Source: Amblyornis subalaris (Eukaryota; Chordata; Aves; Passeriformes; Ptilonorhynchidae). From it: a DNA stretch of 64,000 nt. The stretch lies in assembly GCA_018881555.1 (NCBI GenBank), contig JACAXG010000018.1, positions 3,742,346 to 3,806,345 on the forward strand, in the 5' to 3' direction. Positions 1 through 12,504 of this stretch are shown here, one piece after another. The notes beneath the pieces are model-generated. The model was not told the origin of the DNA and did not search any database. It saw only the letters and a program-made list of their open reading frames with translations. A program made the position numbers and the translations under genes. Within the stretch, counting starts at the first letter, position 1, and the number at the start of each line of letters is the position of its first letter.

Positions 1-3000
1 GCACAAGTGTATGGAGGCTTACACATATTTATATATACACAGACGTATGTTTGTGTGTGAGCAACACAATGTCCTGCTAAAGTATGTAGGGGTAGAAGAA
101 ACAGTTATCTCAGAAAGGTTGCTGTTGAGGATGACTGCAGATGCCAAGTACACAACAGAAACCACTGCGCTAATGAGTGGAAGAGTTAAAGAAAAAAAAA
201 TTTTTTAAAAAGTGGGTTTGGTAACTTTTTCATCTTAACAAAGTAATAAGGGAAATGAACAAACCAGAAAAAAGACAAATTTTCTTTTCATCAATTCGAA
301 AGAATCCCAAGACTGACTAGTCACTCAGNCAAAGCATTCACTCATTCCCAGGCTTTGCCAGAATACCTCAGTGATCACTTGCATTAGATTCACTGGCCAG
401 TTGTGTGTCTTCTGAGCAGAAATGGACAACATCTTTTAAGGTTTATGGCTTGCATGATGTAAACAGTCAGCTAACCTTGCTGAGATAANTTTTTTACACT
501 TGAGCCTATTTGTTACCTGAAATACACCTTGTCCAGGTCCGTCCCAATCATTTGGCTATATGAGGGACACCCACTTGAACAATGGAAGCATTGACAAAAA
601 TCCTAGAAAATATTGCTTGATGCCTCCCATGTCTGAATAAGGTACCAGTCAAAGCTACCAGTCCACCACAGTACACAAGCACAGGACATTCCCACAAATG
701 TCCATGGCAGCCTCACTGGATGGAGTACTGTGGTCACCCTGCAAAGCGTTCCAAGACACAGACAGCTTAAGTGGTTTGTACAAATGCACACAGAAAGCAT
801 TTGCAGCTCCTCCAACTCAGAGCCAAAGATTCTGCCAATTTCCATTGAAAATGCCAGTCTGCAATGTCCAGTTTCAGATAAATTTAAAGACGTCATTTGA
901 ATTTCTTGGTGAATAGGTGTCAATTAGACTAGTAAGATCCTATAAACAGGGAAAAAAACAATTCACCAATTCACCAATTTTCATTGCCCAGTACTTCTAC
1001 CATACTAGGGGGTTAAGAGTAGAGAAACAATCACAAAGACCAGAATTATCATGAGCTGCTTATAGCACCCTCTTTGAATGGATACTGCAACATCATACTG
1101 AATGCTACCCAGTCAGCTAATGAGGTCAGTGCTTGCACAAGGATCTGGATTCAAACTTTCCTAAAGCTCTGTCAGAAACAGTGTCCAACTCGAACCAGTC
1201 GGGTTAGGGAGTCTGCACTGCAACAAGCTTCTCAAACAAAGAGGAAAAAACTGCCCACAGCAGGAGGATGCAGAAATATCCAACCTGTTGTCACAACTAG
1301 AACAACTACAGTAAGCCTACATATACCTGAAAAAAAACAATTAAAAAAAATCAGTTGGTGTCTTAGCCAAGAGACAATGGAAGACATTCAACTGCTCCTG
1401 ACATGCAAAAATCAAACTAATTGTATCTCAGTCAATAAACTTACACTTCCCCAACGGCAAAATCTGGCTGAACCTTCTCCAAGCCTGCTCAGCTGCACTT
1501 CAGCATCACCACCACCTGTCACTTCAGTCTCTGCTGCTGGGTGCCTGTCTGACACCAGGTGCCCTTGACAGAGGAGACTGGGAAGCCCCCTCATCAGCTC
1601 AGCAGCTGACCATATGGAGACAGAGTTAAAACTCAACTTTCAAAGTTTAGCCATTTAGTCAGGAAGATTAGCAGAACCCTAAGCAAAAAAAAAAAAGATA
1701 GCACCCTCTTAAGACTCCTGATTATATTCAAGCTTAACCACCACAAACACAAGTTGCACTTTTGAGAATGTGTAACCTGTTGAGTACAGGCTTATTTGCA
1801 TCCCTGAATTTCTGGATGATAAAACCAGGAAAGAAGTTAAACTGAAAAACTTCCATTTCTTTTCTTACATCAGTGTGTGATTCCGNGGGGATATGATTCG
1901 TTTTCTTGTAGTTTATGCTAGGTTGTGAGCTCACTCCCTGTTATAAATGGGTTGTCTGTATAATTGTTACCAATTACATGCAAATTGCTTCTAAACGGCA
2001 CAGACAGCCCATTTGTGCCAAACGTTGGTTTACACTTTGCTCTCTTTCCAAGACAGTGGGGAGATAAAAAAGCAATTGGATTGATGAGTGGGATGTCAAA
2101 ATTTCTCCCCAGTTTCCATTATGCAGTTAAACATTGCCTCACCATTCTTTGACAAATACTGGAATATATCCAGAAATCACACTTCATTTTTTCCAAGATG
2201 GTGATCAAATACCTCCCCAAATCTGAGTAAGAAGTACCAGCTCTTGTTTATCCTCCATGTCAGATCTGCAATTCAGGCACTACAAATGGGAACTTGATAT
2301 GTTTTCCTGCACTATCAGTTGGAATTCCGTTTGCAATGAGACTTGTCAAGTGCCTCCAGATTCTTTTGTTTCTGATTCATTATGGATCTGAGGGGCATTT
2401 GTTCCAAAAACAGCAACTTGCCCAATGTCAAGCAAATGTTCTGCTCACAAAACNGAACCACATTTCAACTTTTATTTTTTCAATTTCCATATCATTCATG
2501 CTAGACAAAATATCAGAAAAAGCAACTGAACATATGAGAAACATCTTTTTTCATTTTTATTTCTTATTAACTTGGGAGTGGCTTTAGTTTATACCCTTCA
2601 CAATGGGTAGAAAATTTAAGAAACAACACTGAAATTCCTGAAAGAACTTTAGCCTCAAAGGCATTTATTTCAATGGAGCCAGAATTTCTGTGTCAGCAAA
2701 GTATGACAGAACGTATTTAGCTTCAAGTGTGTACTTAAATAGCATAGACTTCAAGGGAACTTAAATACATGCTTAATTTTGATCATATGCTTAAGTGCTT
2801 TTGGTGAATAGTATTGAACCACAGCACTCACCTCTTTTTTAAAGGAGAGAATGCTTTCCAAAGCAACATTTACTTTTCAGGGCACGGTGTGTCTCTTTTA
2901 AATCCTCCTTTGATGTTTCTTGGTCTACTTTGTTTTTAAAAGCTCACCAGAAATCAAAAAGGATTAGTAGGTCATGATCTTCCAAGATACCTGGTATGGA

Positions 3001-6000
3001 TCAGATCAGGAAAGGACAGAAATGGAGTTTAGCTAGCAAAGAAAAAATGTTTGCCTGAAGCAGTTTGCAAGACATTTTCTGAGGCATGAATCAATTAAAA
3101 CCACTTTGGTGTTTTATTTTCTATTTATAATCATTACCATTCTAAATAATATTTTAAATAATAAAAGTAGAAAGCAGAATATTTATAGGATATTTAGCAA
3201 ATGATAACAAGCAAATATGATTACTGCGNATTAAATATCTTCAACTATGCCAGTGGTATTTCATAGAACATAAGCAGTTTTTTCCACTCATCCTTAAAAG
3301 AAAAACTTTCCTGAACCAAAGTATACTTACCACATTTTGTTTTTTAAATGGGGACTTGAATTAATATTTTTTTTAAAACACTGATTGATAGTATGACATT
3401 AAAGAGTAGAAGTAGAGGAAGTCTTGAAAGTGATATTAAAAAAAGATCTGGATTCCTACTTCCTCCAGAATTCAGTGCTCTAAATGTGGTATCTGAGCAA
3501 ACACAAGCTCTTGACCTCAAATCTATATTCTTCTCCGAGGTTCGTCCACTAGGATAANGACTGCTGTGTAGCGGTTAAATACAAAACAAACCTGAAATTG
3601 GTACCTTCTGAGGTTTGGTTCTGACCAGGCTTTGAAACAAGATTGCTTTCAGTCAATCGGTTATTTCAGCACTTGACATCACCCCCACATAAAACAAGGC
3701 AAATGGCCAATTAGCTAACTGGAAGTTTTCCAGTTAAAAATGGTGCCAAAATGAAGTGGAGTAGAAAAAAAAAGTTTAAATTGGCTGAACAGTCAGCTCT
3801 CTATGGGAAGCTGAAAATAGAAATCAGTTCATGGAACTCAGGAGCTTCACTATCTTCTATTTGGGGAAGATCAAACTTCGGCATTTGCAAGTTAAACAGG
3901 GATCCCCAAGGCTTCTAGAGAGTACTTTATGAAGAGAGGTTTTATACAGGACCTGTGTATTTTGCAAATAAAACTGCAGCACATTAAATTCTAATCACAT
4001 TCTATTCATAGCATCTGAAATCAGAGTATAAATTTGCTTCCTACGGATAATTATCAGGACTGGAGTTTTAATCTCATACGTATGCCANTACCCCTATGCA
4101 AACATGGATAAATTTTGGCTTTTTCTTTTCAGCAGCATTCAGCAATTTTGACATTTTAAGTGGTTATGAGTTGGTTTTAAATAAAGACAGCCTAAAGAAA
4201 TCAGATTATATGTTAAGCAGTAGTATTTGAACTGAGAAAGAAAAGAATACAGCATTCTAGAATAACATCTTTGCTTGGGAAATAATGTGCACATTCCAGA
4301 AAGAAAAGTAGTTAATCATGTCAGCTTTGTAAATATAATTTCTATAAAAGTCAATGCTGCTTTAAATACATCAGGCCACTCATACAAACTGTTAAGCTAA
4401 ATCAGAAATGAATGCAAACACTGTAAATAGGAAAAATTCCCCCACAGAAAATTTGCCATTATTATAAAATTGTTAATTATGTCACAGAACAGCAGTTTAA
4501 TCTTCTGTCAATGACAAAACATTAACAGGACAGTACAGTCCTAGTTAGATATACCAAAGTTTACCTTCTAAACAGTACTGTCTACGACAACTTTGTAAAA
4601 ATGTCAAGAACATCATGAAACAAAGATTACAAACTTTTATGAAAAAGCAACCATATTCCTAACATAAATGTAAAAAGGAAAAATACAACTGCATTTTATC
4701 TAAATTGCCATCATCAGCAAAAAGCAGAATAACCAAATATTACTATNATATTTTTCTTTTACAAAACTATTATAAAATTTTGGCTGTCAGGTTCAATATC
4801 AGGTGCACCTGCTGATGAGCAAATTAGGTCTGCATTTAAAAGAAGCTGCCTGATGCAAAAGCCCTTTACTTCCAGTGAAACTCAAGCAGTGATTCAAAGA
4901 AAAGGGTTTTTTTGGATGTCTAACTGATGCAGACAGATAGTACTGACGATTTTCTAATTCCTCAAAAGAGCACATTTCACATAATTTCCTAGTGACGTCA
5001 TACGTGTCTAAAAAAAAAAAGTTGTTCTGGTTAAAAAGCAGCTTAATGTGTTTTAATAAGTTTTATGAACTGTCAAAAGAACAATGTATTCAGAGAGATC
5101 ATGAACTCAGCACAGGTTCTGGTGCTCATGGCATCTGGTTGTAAGGGAAAATACCTTCACACTGTTGTTTGTGCAACAGATTCAATTTGACTCCACCAAA
5201 CTTTAGAACCACAAAAGACAAGAAGTTGCATGGGTCTAATAATGCTTCAGATGCATGTTTTAAAAGCACTGATATTCCACCATACAGCCAGACATATTGT
5301 ACCTACTGGTATCCACCACATCACAGAGACTGACCTCAGCAAGGAGCAGCTGAACTTAGTAACAATCTTTAACCGCAGAGCTGTTACTGAAATGATTAGT
5401 TACAACAGCTCTGACTAGGCAGATCACTTCACCGGCATGCATCTGTGTAAGATCAGGGCCTGAACATGTTTATTCCCTTCATCTGGCCTCAATTTCAGGA
5501 AAAAACATGCTTCACTTGTCCCAGCCCACTCCTCATGTCAGTGGACGTTAAGCATATGTCGCCTCACTTTTGGAGAGCATTGCATTTTTTTACTTCATTA
5601 CTGTTTGCTGAATTGCTTTCAACCAGTTCTCACCTTGGAAAAAACTTTTAAGTGCATTACTATGGCACAGTTCAACTCTACTACATGCGAATCACATGAA
5701 TNAGTAGTGGGATGTTACTTAACCAGACCCACAGCAGTGGCTTGCTTGCCTTACCCTACACACTTCTCTAACTAGATTTGTTTCTATCCCTCTGGTCACC
5801 AGAGAGTCCTTGCCTTCCCTGCAGAACAGTGTCTACTCCCTCTCTCCATATTGCTTAATCCTGCAGAATTATCTCTGACCTTTCTGCTCAGCCTGGAGGA
5901 ACTTGGGCCATAGCACTGGCAAAGGCACTGCTGAATCTTCAACCACAGCTGCTGCAGCACTTCAAAGGCANCTACCACAGCCAAGGATTTAGACCGCAGC

Positions 6001-8139
6001 TGGAATCTGAAGGCCCAAGGTGGGGTCCCCAAGGCTGAACAAAAAGAGCAAAGCTCATTTGTAAGGATTAAAAGCTGGACAGGTAATGGATCTCAATGGG
6101 GCAGGAAGGGTAGGGAAAAGCAGAGAGAGTGGAAGTCAGTATACAATACGGAAAATCTGAGGAGGTTAAGAGGGGCAGCAAAGGGAGGGGCTGGGGGCAA
6201 GGAAAACGAGAGATTCCTGGTTAGTGTAAATAATACACATGTATGTTAGGGAGGAAGAATGAGGGCAGTTTGGAAATGTAAACAAAAACATCTTCAGAGG
6301 AGGTAGGCCTTTAACATTACACTTGGTGAAAAGATCAATGGGAATAAAATACAAAAGGATGTACAAGTCAAAGACAGCTAGAAAAACAGGCACTGANAAC
6401 AAAAAATTGTGGTGAGACCGAGACAAAATCCATCTGTAAAACAGCTTGGGACACATATAACATCTTTCATACTGTGGAATACCCAAAAAGTAAATGCAAA
6501 TTTTTTTTATTTTTCAGGGTAATAATGGACTCTGCATATCAAGTTATGAAAAAGCATTTTCTTTTGAAAAGTAAGATTACAGAAGTTTTTAAAACAAAAG
6601 CACTGGTGGGTCTTTAAGACCATGCTACATATTACTTGAGAAGCAGGACTAGAGAAAGATGGCTCCAGCCCCCTGCCAGAGCCACACTGTGCTCAGCTCC
6701 TTGGAGGCGGCAGTTCTTGTCAATATTTGAACATACGAGCAGAGTTCAGGCCACAAACACATCAAGAAATCCAAGGGTTTAAAAAAACTTTCCANCTGCT
6801 TTGGAGGCCATAAACTTGTGAACTTAGCAACTACTTTAGAAAAACTCTTCGAAGTTCCTATCTGGTGGTAGTGGAAGAGAGTTCACCTTACAGCTGCAGC
6901 TAACTATAGGGTAAAGCCATGCAGTGGGACATGAACTCCATGGGACAGGAACAAGAATACAGACTGTAAACCTAGAATAAATAATCTACTGCAAATCACA
7001 CCTACCTTACTGTAGAATAATTTCTCAATACCTCAGCTTCTTTCTTAGAATTTCCCACATCTGAATGACAAAATATTACACACTGAGTCATATCAAGGAG
7101 TTATATAATTATATGTCAAGCTAACAAACAGACTTTTTGCCATCTGCAATCTTTTTTTAACATGGTTAAAATAGTTTAACTACTTTATTAAACTACTAAT
7201 TGTTTAATTGTTCCAACTATTAAGCACTTGCTTGAACAGCTTAATAGTAACATTCACTTGAAGAACCTCATTATTTTCACTTCTGATGTACAAGCTTCCT
7301 TTGCAGCCCCATTACTTTTCTGAATCTCCAAATGTTTTAATGTTTTCTTGTAGTTATAAGCAAGCACATTCTAGAGTTCAAACAGGAAAAGATTTCTAGT
7401 TTGGAATTGAGATGGCTTAATTTTTTTTTTATCTCCTCAGCTTTCTGTTCAGATGTGCCAGCAGAGAACTGTGTGCACTGCTAGAAAAGGAACAGAAGTG
7501 TGAAGATCACAGAGCAGACAGCTTTTTATTTGTCATTTACTCTCAACCAGAAAGAAAAGAGTACCAGGCCAAAAGTCATTCTGTTATTTAAAGTGACTGA
7601 TGCTAATTGATCTATCAACAGTTTCTAATGCATGTTGAATATATCACTCAACATTTACAGACCAAACTGTTGACTGAGATTCATCCATATTCATAAAGAC
7701 ATATGAGCCTATCTATTACTGCAAGAAGTAACGCTGATGTAGTAATAAAAATACACAAAACCACTAGCATTTTTCAGAGCATCCATGGAGACAATTTGAG
7801 ACTGCAGAAAAGTAACTATTTTTATAATAACAGCTTTATTTCAAGCACTGTTTCTCACTGGATACAATTTATACATTTTGTTCTAAGTATATATATTAAT
7901 GGAATACTTTTGAAATTATCCCTAGATAAAATACATTATGTGTTTAAAATTATTCCAGCAACAGTTTTTCCAAGTTACATTTTGCTGAATGTTATTTCAA
8001 ATCACTGGAGAAAAAAAGAGAACANAATTTTAAAAATGCTTTGGCAAAAAAGCACGGTGATGTCTTTAAAAGCATTTTGAATGCAGGGTTTAGTCATCCA
8101 TTTTTATTCCGGTATCAGTCAAATAGACAGGAGGAAACA
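1..8139. other. Downstream flank of RAB28, no supportable gene
   Basis: AT-rich sequence with frequent stops in all frames. The longest open frame in the window (1074-1568 plus, 164 codons) lies here, but it has a weak initiation context, no recognisable domain and no splice or homology support. No tRNA, rRNA, CR1 or LTR was recognised. Minor items are a short tandem of 'attcacca' near 960-980, poly-A runs near 1685-1696 and 5010-5020, and a purine-rich stretch around 6090-6260. Extra AATAAA signals on the minus strand near 7835 could extend the RAB28 transcript into its right edge. Confidence 0.7.
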
Positions 8140-8403
8140 TATAAACACAGTTATACAGTTTTATTTAAATATAATTTAAAAGAATATAGAACTTAATTTT
8201 TCAAATGCATGGTCTCACGTTTGAATTTCAGCCAGTCAAAAAACTGCCTGCTGCTTCTTAAAGGACAATGGTAGACCATATTTCTGAAACCTCTAATTGC
8301 ATTGTTGCACTGGTCCCTATTAAAACAAAGTTCCTGGTAATCCCAGAGCCTGTGTCAAGGCAGGAGGACTGCAAAGGTATCAAACCAGAGAAGAACAGCG
8401 TGG
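8140..8403 (-). other. RAB28: RAB28 3'UTR (predicted)
   Basis: The sequence directly downstream of the TGA stop on the minus strand is AT-rich and holds no further reading frame of interest. The left limit is inferred from the first canonical AATAAA after the stop, with cleavage some 20 bases later. A longer 3'UTR ending near the next signals (about 8080 or 7815) is equally possible from sequence alone. Confidence 0.5.
8160..8165 (-). promoter_or_regulatory. Candidate polyadenylation signal AATAAA of RAB28
   Basis: This is the first canonical AATAAA on the minus strand after the RAB28 stop, 239 bases downstream. A T/C-rich stretch follows around 8115-8140, as expected for a downstream element. 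Further AATAAA copies at 8103-8108 and 7835-7840 could serve as alternative signals. Confidence 0.5.
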
Positions 8404-8496
8404 TCATTGAACTGCACACATTGAGCTTCTAGGAGGATTAACGGTTCTTGTCANAGGCTCCTGACTGTAGTTGACAATATCTGCCTTCACCACCCT
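8404..8496 (-). CDS. RAB28: RAB28 terminal coding exon, tail ending CAVQ
   Basis: 93 nt: 30 codons plus a TGA stop (8404-8406). The peptide begins RVVKADIVNYSQEP and ends NPPRSSMCAVQ, nearly identical to the canonical human RAB28 tail. CAVQ is the farnesylation CAAX box that anchors the protein to membranes and makes it a PDE6D client (established for mammalian RAB28). The acceptor is GACAG in a T/A-rich context. Base 8454 is N and falls at the first position of the codon after the Pro, where human has Met. Base 8502 is N and lies six bases before the exon. With the cassette exon skipped, this exon follows ELEQSQ in frame. Confidence 0.95.
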   Translation of the reverse strand, partial: RVVKADIVNYSQEPXTRTVNPPRSSMCAVQ

Positions 8497-9380
8497 CTGT
8501 CNTAAAACAAAACACAGTAACAATCAGAAAATACAACCTTCATGCTGGCAAGGCATTCAACAGATTTTTACTGAAGTAAGAAGTGAAAAATAACAAACCA
8601 GGGGGGTTTTCACTACCTTACAAGAAGTCTTATCAGGTGTTAATTCTCATTCTAATTATCAGAGTTTATTCATACTAAGCAGAAGNAAGTGCCTTGGTAG
8701 GTTTTCACAACACTACAAAAGGAATACAACTTTTTTGCTAGAGCAGCGAATACAGTTCTACTTCCATGAATATTGTTCTATATGGAAGTAATAAAACAGA
8801 ATTTGTTTGCAGAAATTGTGCCCTTCATTCTTTAAGAACAACTGCCTAAATTGTAACTGAAAATTGTACCTAAGTTTGTCTTTTTGTCTTTACTCCAAGC
8901 ACTTCATCAGAATTCAAAGCAAATTTTAAATACGGCCATATTTCATAAAAAGCTTTGATAGGCATATAGGCTAAAGATTAACATAAAAAGAAGCTCTGCA
9001 TACCAATATACAGATCTAACAAATATACCCATTCTATTTACAAAGCANTTGATAAGACTGATGGTCTCTCAGTGAGAGACCATCATGAGGAGAAGGAAAT
9101 GTACAATTTTGCATTCATTTCCATCTGAGACANCTATGTAATATTTTGTGCAGCACTGGATACAGTAACATGAAGCATTTCAAATTCCCTACAAACTATC
9201 TGATTATTAGAAACACTATGTAATTAAGTGTACACAGAGTTCCAAATTAATATTTGAGTATTACAAGTGCTTACAGATACAAAACACAATCTTCCAATAG
9301 AACTTACTGTAACAGTTGTTACTTCATGCAAAAGCAATGCAGCTTATAAAAAAGAAACAAACCAAGTTTTCCATCAATAC
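8497..9380 (-). other. RAB28 intron between the two alternative C-terminal exons
   Basis: 884-bp intron, GTATTG donor to GACAG acceptor. When the cassette exon is skipped, it forms part of a larger intron reaching back to 14668. It contains a perfect 12-bp inverted repeat at 9059-9085 and several single Ns (8502, 8686, 9048 and 9133). No other element was recognised. Confidence 0.85.
9059..9085. repeat. Perfect 12-bp inverted repeat with 3-base loop
   Basis: TGATGGTCTCTC, then AGT, then GAGAGACCATCA. The two arms are exact reverse complements. In the minus-strand transcript this would fold into a stable hairpin about 300 bases downstream of the cassette exon donor. It has no flanking transposon signature. 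Confidence 0.9.
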
Positions 9381-9481
9381 CTGAACTACTGCATTGAGCA
9401 GACTTTGCTCTGGCAGTTGGAAGTGGTGTGATGTTGGTTATCTTCTTCAGGATATTTCACTAGTTCTGCCCTGACAACATG
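9381..9481 (-). CDS. RAB28: RAB28 cassette exon, long-type tail ending CSMQ
   Basis: Coding part 9386-9481: 31 codons plus a TAG stop (9386-9388). The peptide begins HVVRAELVKYPEED and ends CQSKVCSMQ, matching the alternative C-terminus of the mammalian long-type isoform (human ends CSVQ). The acceptor is TTAACAG with a poor pyrimidine tract. Five bases after the stop there is a donor, GTATTG (9375-9380), so this is an internal cassette of 101 nt; the human insert is about 95 nt. CSMQ is a CAAX box, and Gln at the last position predicts farnesylation. The first residue is His where human has Arg. Inclusion replaces the CAVQ tail because translation stops before the next exon. Confidence 0.88.
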
Positions 9482-9961
9482 CTGTTAACCATGTATCAAC
9501 ATGATGGATAGAGGGCAAGGAGAAGAATGTAAAAAGAAAAGAGAAGGAAAACAATGGAGAGATTAATCAGTAGTTGAAAAGAATGAATGGATAACATAAG
9601 AAGCAGAAGCAAAANGAAAGTGCATTTTCAGGCCTTAGGTTGATCTAAGAGCAACATGTCTGGCTGAAAGCAGCACTCTCAGCACCAGGGCTGCTTCTCG
9701 AAATTTNGCCAGGACATGCCCTTTCAAACCACCAAAGTGAAAGGCTCATACATGCAATCAGCAAAAGTGTATTAAAGCAAGAGAAAGGACAGAATAAAAA
9801 GGCAGGGAATTCAGAGGAAGAAAAAATGACAATGGCCTATTCCTCCTTTAAGTCAAAGATACTTAAATACTACATTGTCAGCTTGTAACAAGTGCATTAA
9901 CCGCACACATGCATCTCTTCCATTACGTAACTATGAGATTATATGTAAATACATAATCCAA

Positions 9962-10010
9962 AAGCAGTGACAAATTAACAACCAATTAAGCAGTGACCAA
10001 ATTAACAACC
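9962..10010. repeat. Tandem duplication, unit about 26 bp, two copies
   Basis: AAGCAGTGACAAATTAACAACC (9962-9983, then four spacer bases AATT) is followed by AAGCAGTGACCAAATTAACAACC (9988-10010). The copies differ by one inserted C. A local replication-slippage duplication is the simplest reading. Confidence 0.85.
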
Positions 10011-12482
10011 TCACATCAAAATGCTGCAAGCTTTGATTTTTCTTTACTTCATATAAAAATAAAAGGTTCTCATTTTTCCCCTTAAAGGCAAACAAAACTG
10101 TTAAAAGTTTTCTCATTATTAATATAGTGTTCATTCAAAGGGAAGTAAAATTCATGGAACTATTTCAGCAAAGAAGCAGCAGAGGAGGTAAGTCTGCTAT
10201 GAAAGATACTCTAAACCAGTTTAATATTTTTTCTCAAATACTTCAACTTTCATCAATGTATTTACAAGGTTAAAATTAATTAATAAATTAATAAATACTA
10301 TTATTTTTTNAAAAATATATAGAAACTGGATTATAGGAATATATAAACAGTATATGTTAAAGATTACCTCTGTAAATAAAACCTATATGTCNAACAAGCA
10401 ATAATAATTGAATATGCTGGTAAAGGACCTGGATTTATGAGCTGCTGAAGTACTCTTCTTGAGTTTAATTGATCACATTCATATTATCTTATCTAGTGAA
10501 CAACACTCATGATTTACTGGACTCCTGGCCTGATGTTATCAAGAGAAATGTTGCCAAATCCCATGTAGGGCAGTAGTAGGAGTTTTAGCATTAGACAGCG
10601 TTATCTGACCTCACAGGACCCAGTTTCTTCATACCAATCTTTTGACTAGAGCCGAGGGGCAAAAAAAAAAGAAAAAAAAGTCTTGCAATCAGTAGGCCAT
10701 TAATTGTTCCTCAAAACATTGGTCTAAATCCCATCCTGTAAACACAGGCAGGTTAGTGACCCATGCTTAGGCACGCTGTAGCAAAAAACTGACGATCATA
10801 AATGACTTGGATTTCCTAAAGGAATTTCATCCAAATAAGAGCAAAAAAATATCATTGTAACATTTCTTTTATTAACNTCATGGAAATTAATAACTTGGGC
10901 CTCTTTGCATCAGATTCTATATCAAGTGTATCATTGCCATGGTTCAAATCATTGTCAATAATGAGAAATAACCTTTCTTGGTCCAGGTGCTCTGTATTCC
11001 AGATCTGACTTATCTGCCAAACATTTTATTGTACAAAGCTGGGGCACACACACTGGTCTGCTGAACTGGCATTTAGTTAGANAGAAAACTACACATCACT
11101 TACAAAAATGCTAGCTCTTGCCAATGCCAAGGAACAAAGCTGTACCCCATGCAGATTTTACACTACGGTTGAAAGTAAAAAATACAGAAAGAAAAACATT
11201 TGATTAGTAAAGGAGCTATTTCCTCAAATTTCATCAGACCCTCGCAATTTAAAAGGGAGAGTATTTTGAGGACTGGAAAATAAGTCAGAATCTGCAATTT
11301 TCTTATTTTGGAACTGTTCCATTTCAAAAAACATGCTCTACTTTCCAGTCACGCATGANGAGTAATCTAGTTCTTTGTTTCACCACAGTTTTGTCCAAAT
11401 AAAGGTTTGATTAACAGTCATCTCAGCATGTTAACAGGCAACGTTTAGTAGCTCTAGCTGAGAGAGTTTAAAAACTTACCACCCTCAAATGTCTGTCCTA
11501 CTCCTCTGCTGGAGGTCATTGCTGCCAAAGGAGAGCTAGTGGAATGTAACGTGTACTTGCACCTTATCCACTTCAGCACAAAGTCTGGCAGCTTCACTTT
11601 AAAACAACTTTCAGCAGCAGTTTAAGCTAAGCTGCTCAACTTCACCCTGATGTGGCCAAAGCACATGATCACCTTCCATTTTCTGTTTCTGATGTGGGAG
11701 CAATACATTCCAGCAAAAGGGCAGCAGCAAATAGCTTGGGCTGCAATATCTTATACTGCTGCAGCTGTTTTCTAAAACAATGCAGAGTAAATATAATTCA
11801 GTTTCTAAGGCTTGTTCTTGCAGTTCATTAACAGAAGTTGTGCTGCTAATTTGAAGGGGACCAAGAACCTCACACACTTTTCACAAGAGCTTCTGCAGTT
11901 CTTCCAGTCATCAAAGCTCAAAAGTCATGAGCCAAACCCCACGAATTCATACAAGTTAAAATAACATGTTTGGGATTCCTATTACTTATTTCTACCCACC
12001 TATGAGTCACATCTAAGATCTTCATAGTGACCATGACAATTATAACTGACTTTAAATACAAGAAATATGACCTTCAGGCATAAAATCAAGTGCTAGAAAT
12101 AATTTTTAAAGCATATTCTCAATACCAGACAATAAAAAAAAATACATATATAGCATTTGACTCTTGGCATTTTACACAAACTCAGTATTTCATCTTATAC
12201 GTTGTTACCACCCAGACTGAATTAACATATCCAATGTTCTCTGACAAACAGATTCAAGCAACAACCCTCTCAGTTTTCAAAATGAGGAAATCTCACATTA
12301 CACAAAATATGGAAAATTCAAATATATAATCTAGTGTGTAAATAGTGTACATTTGTAAAAACTACAACGGCTTTTACTCTCCATTTAAAGATAAAATCCA
12401 AGTCAACACTTGTATACTTTAAGGATGAGTCACACTTACTATTGTATTGTTTTTATTTGATTCTTTATAGCATTTATCTAGC

Positions 12483-12504
12483 ATCCATCTATCTACCTAT
12501 CTAC
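12483..12504. repeat. Short imperfect ATCT/ACCT tetranucleotide microsatellite
   Basis: ATCC-ATCT-ATCT-ACCT-ATCT-AC: about five tetranucleotide units with substitutions, in the intron before the cassette exon. Confidence 0.8.

Noticed and set aside
1074..1568. Longest open frame in the window, 164 codons on the plus strand
   Set aside because: Weak start context, no recognisable domain, no splice or homology support, and an overlapping frame on the other strand. Chance opening in composition-biased DNA is the simplest reading.
7703..8080. 125-codon plus-strand open frame downstream of RAB28
   Set aside because: No motif, AT-rich composition, and it is antisense to the likely end of the RAB28 transcript.
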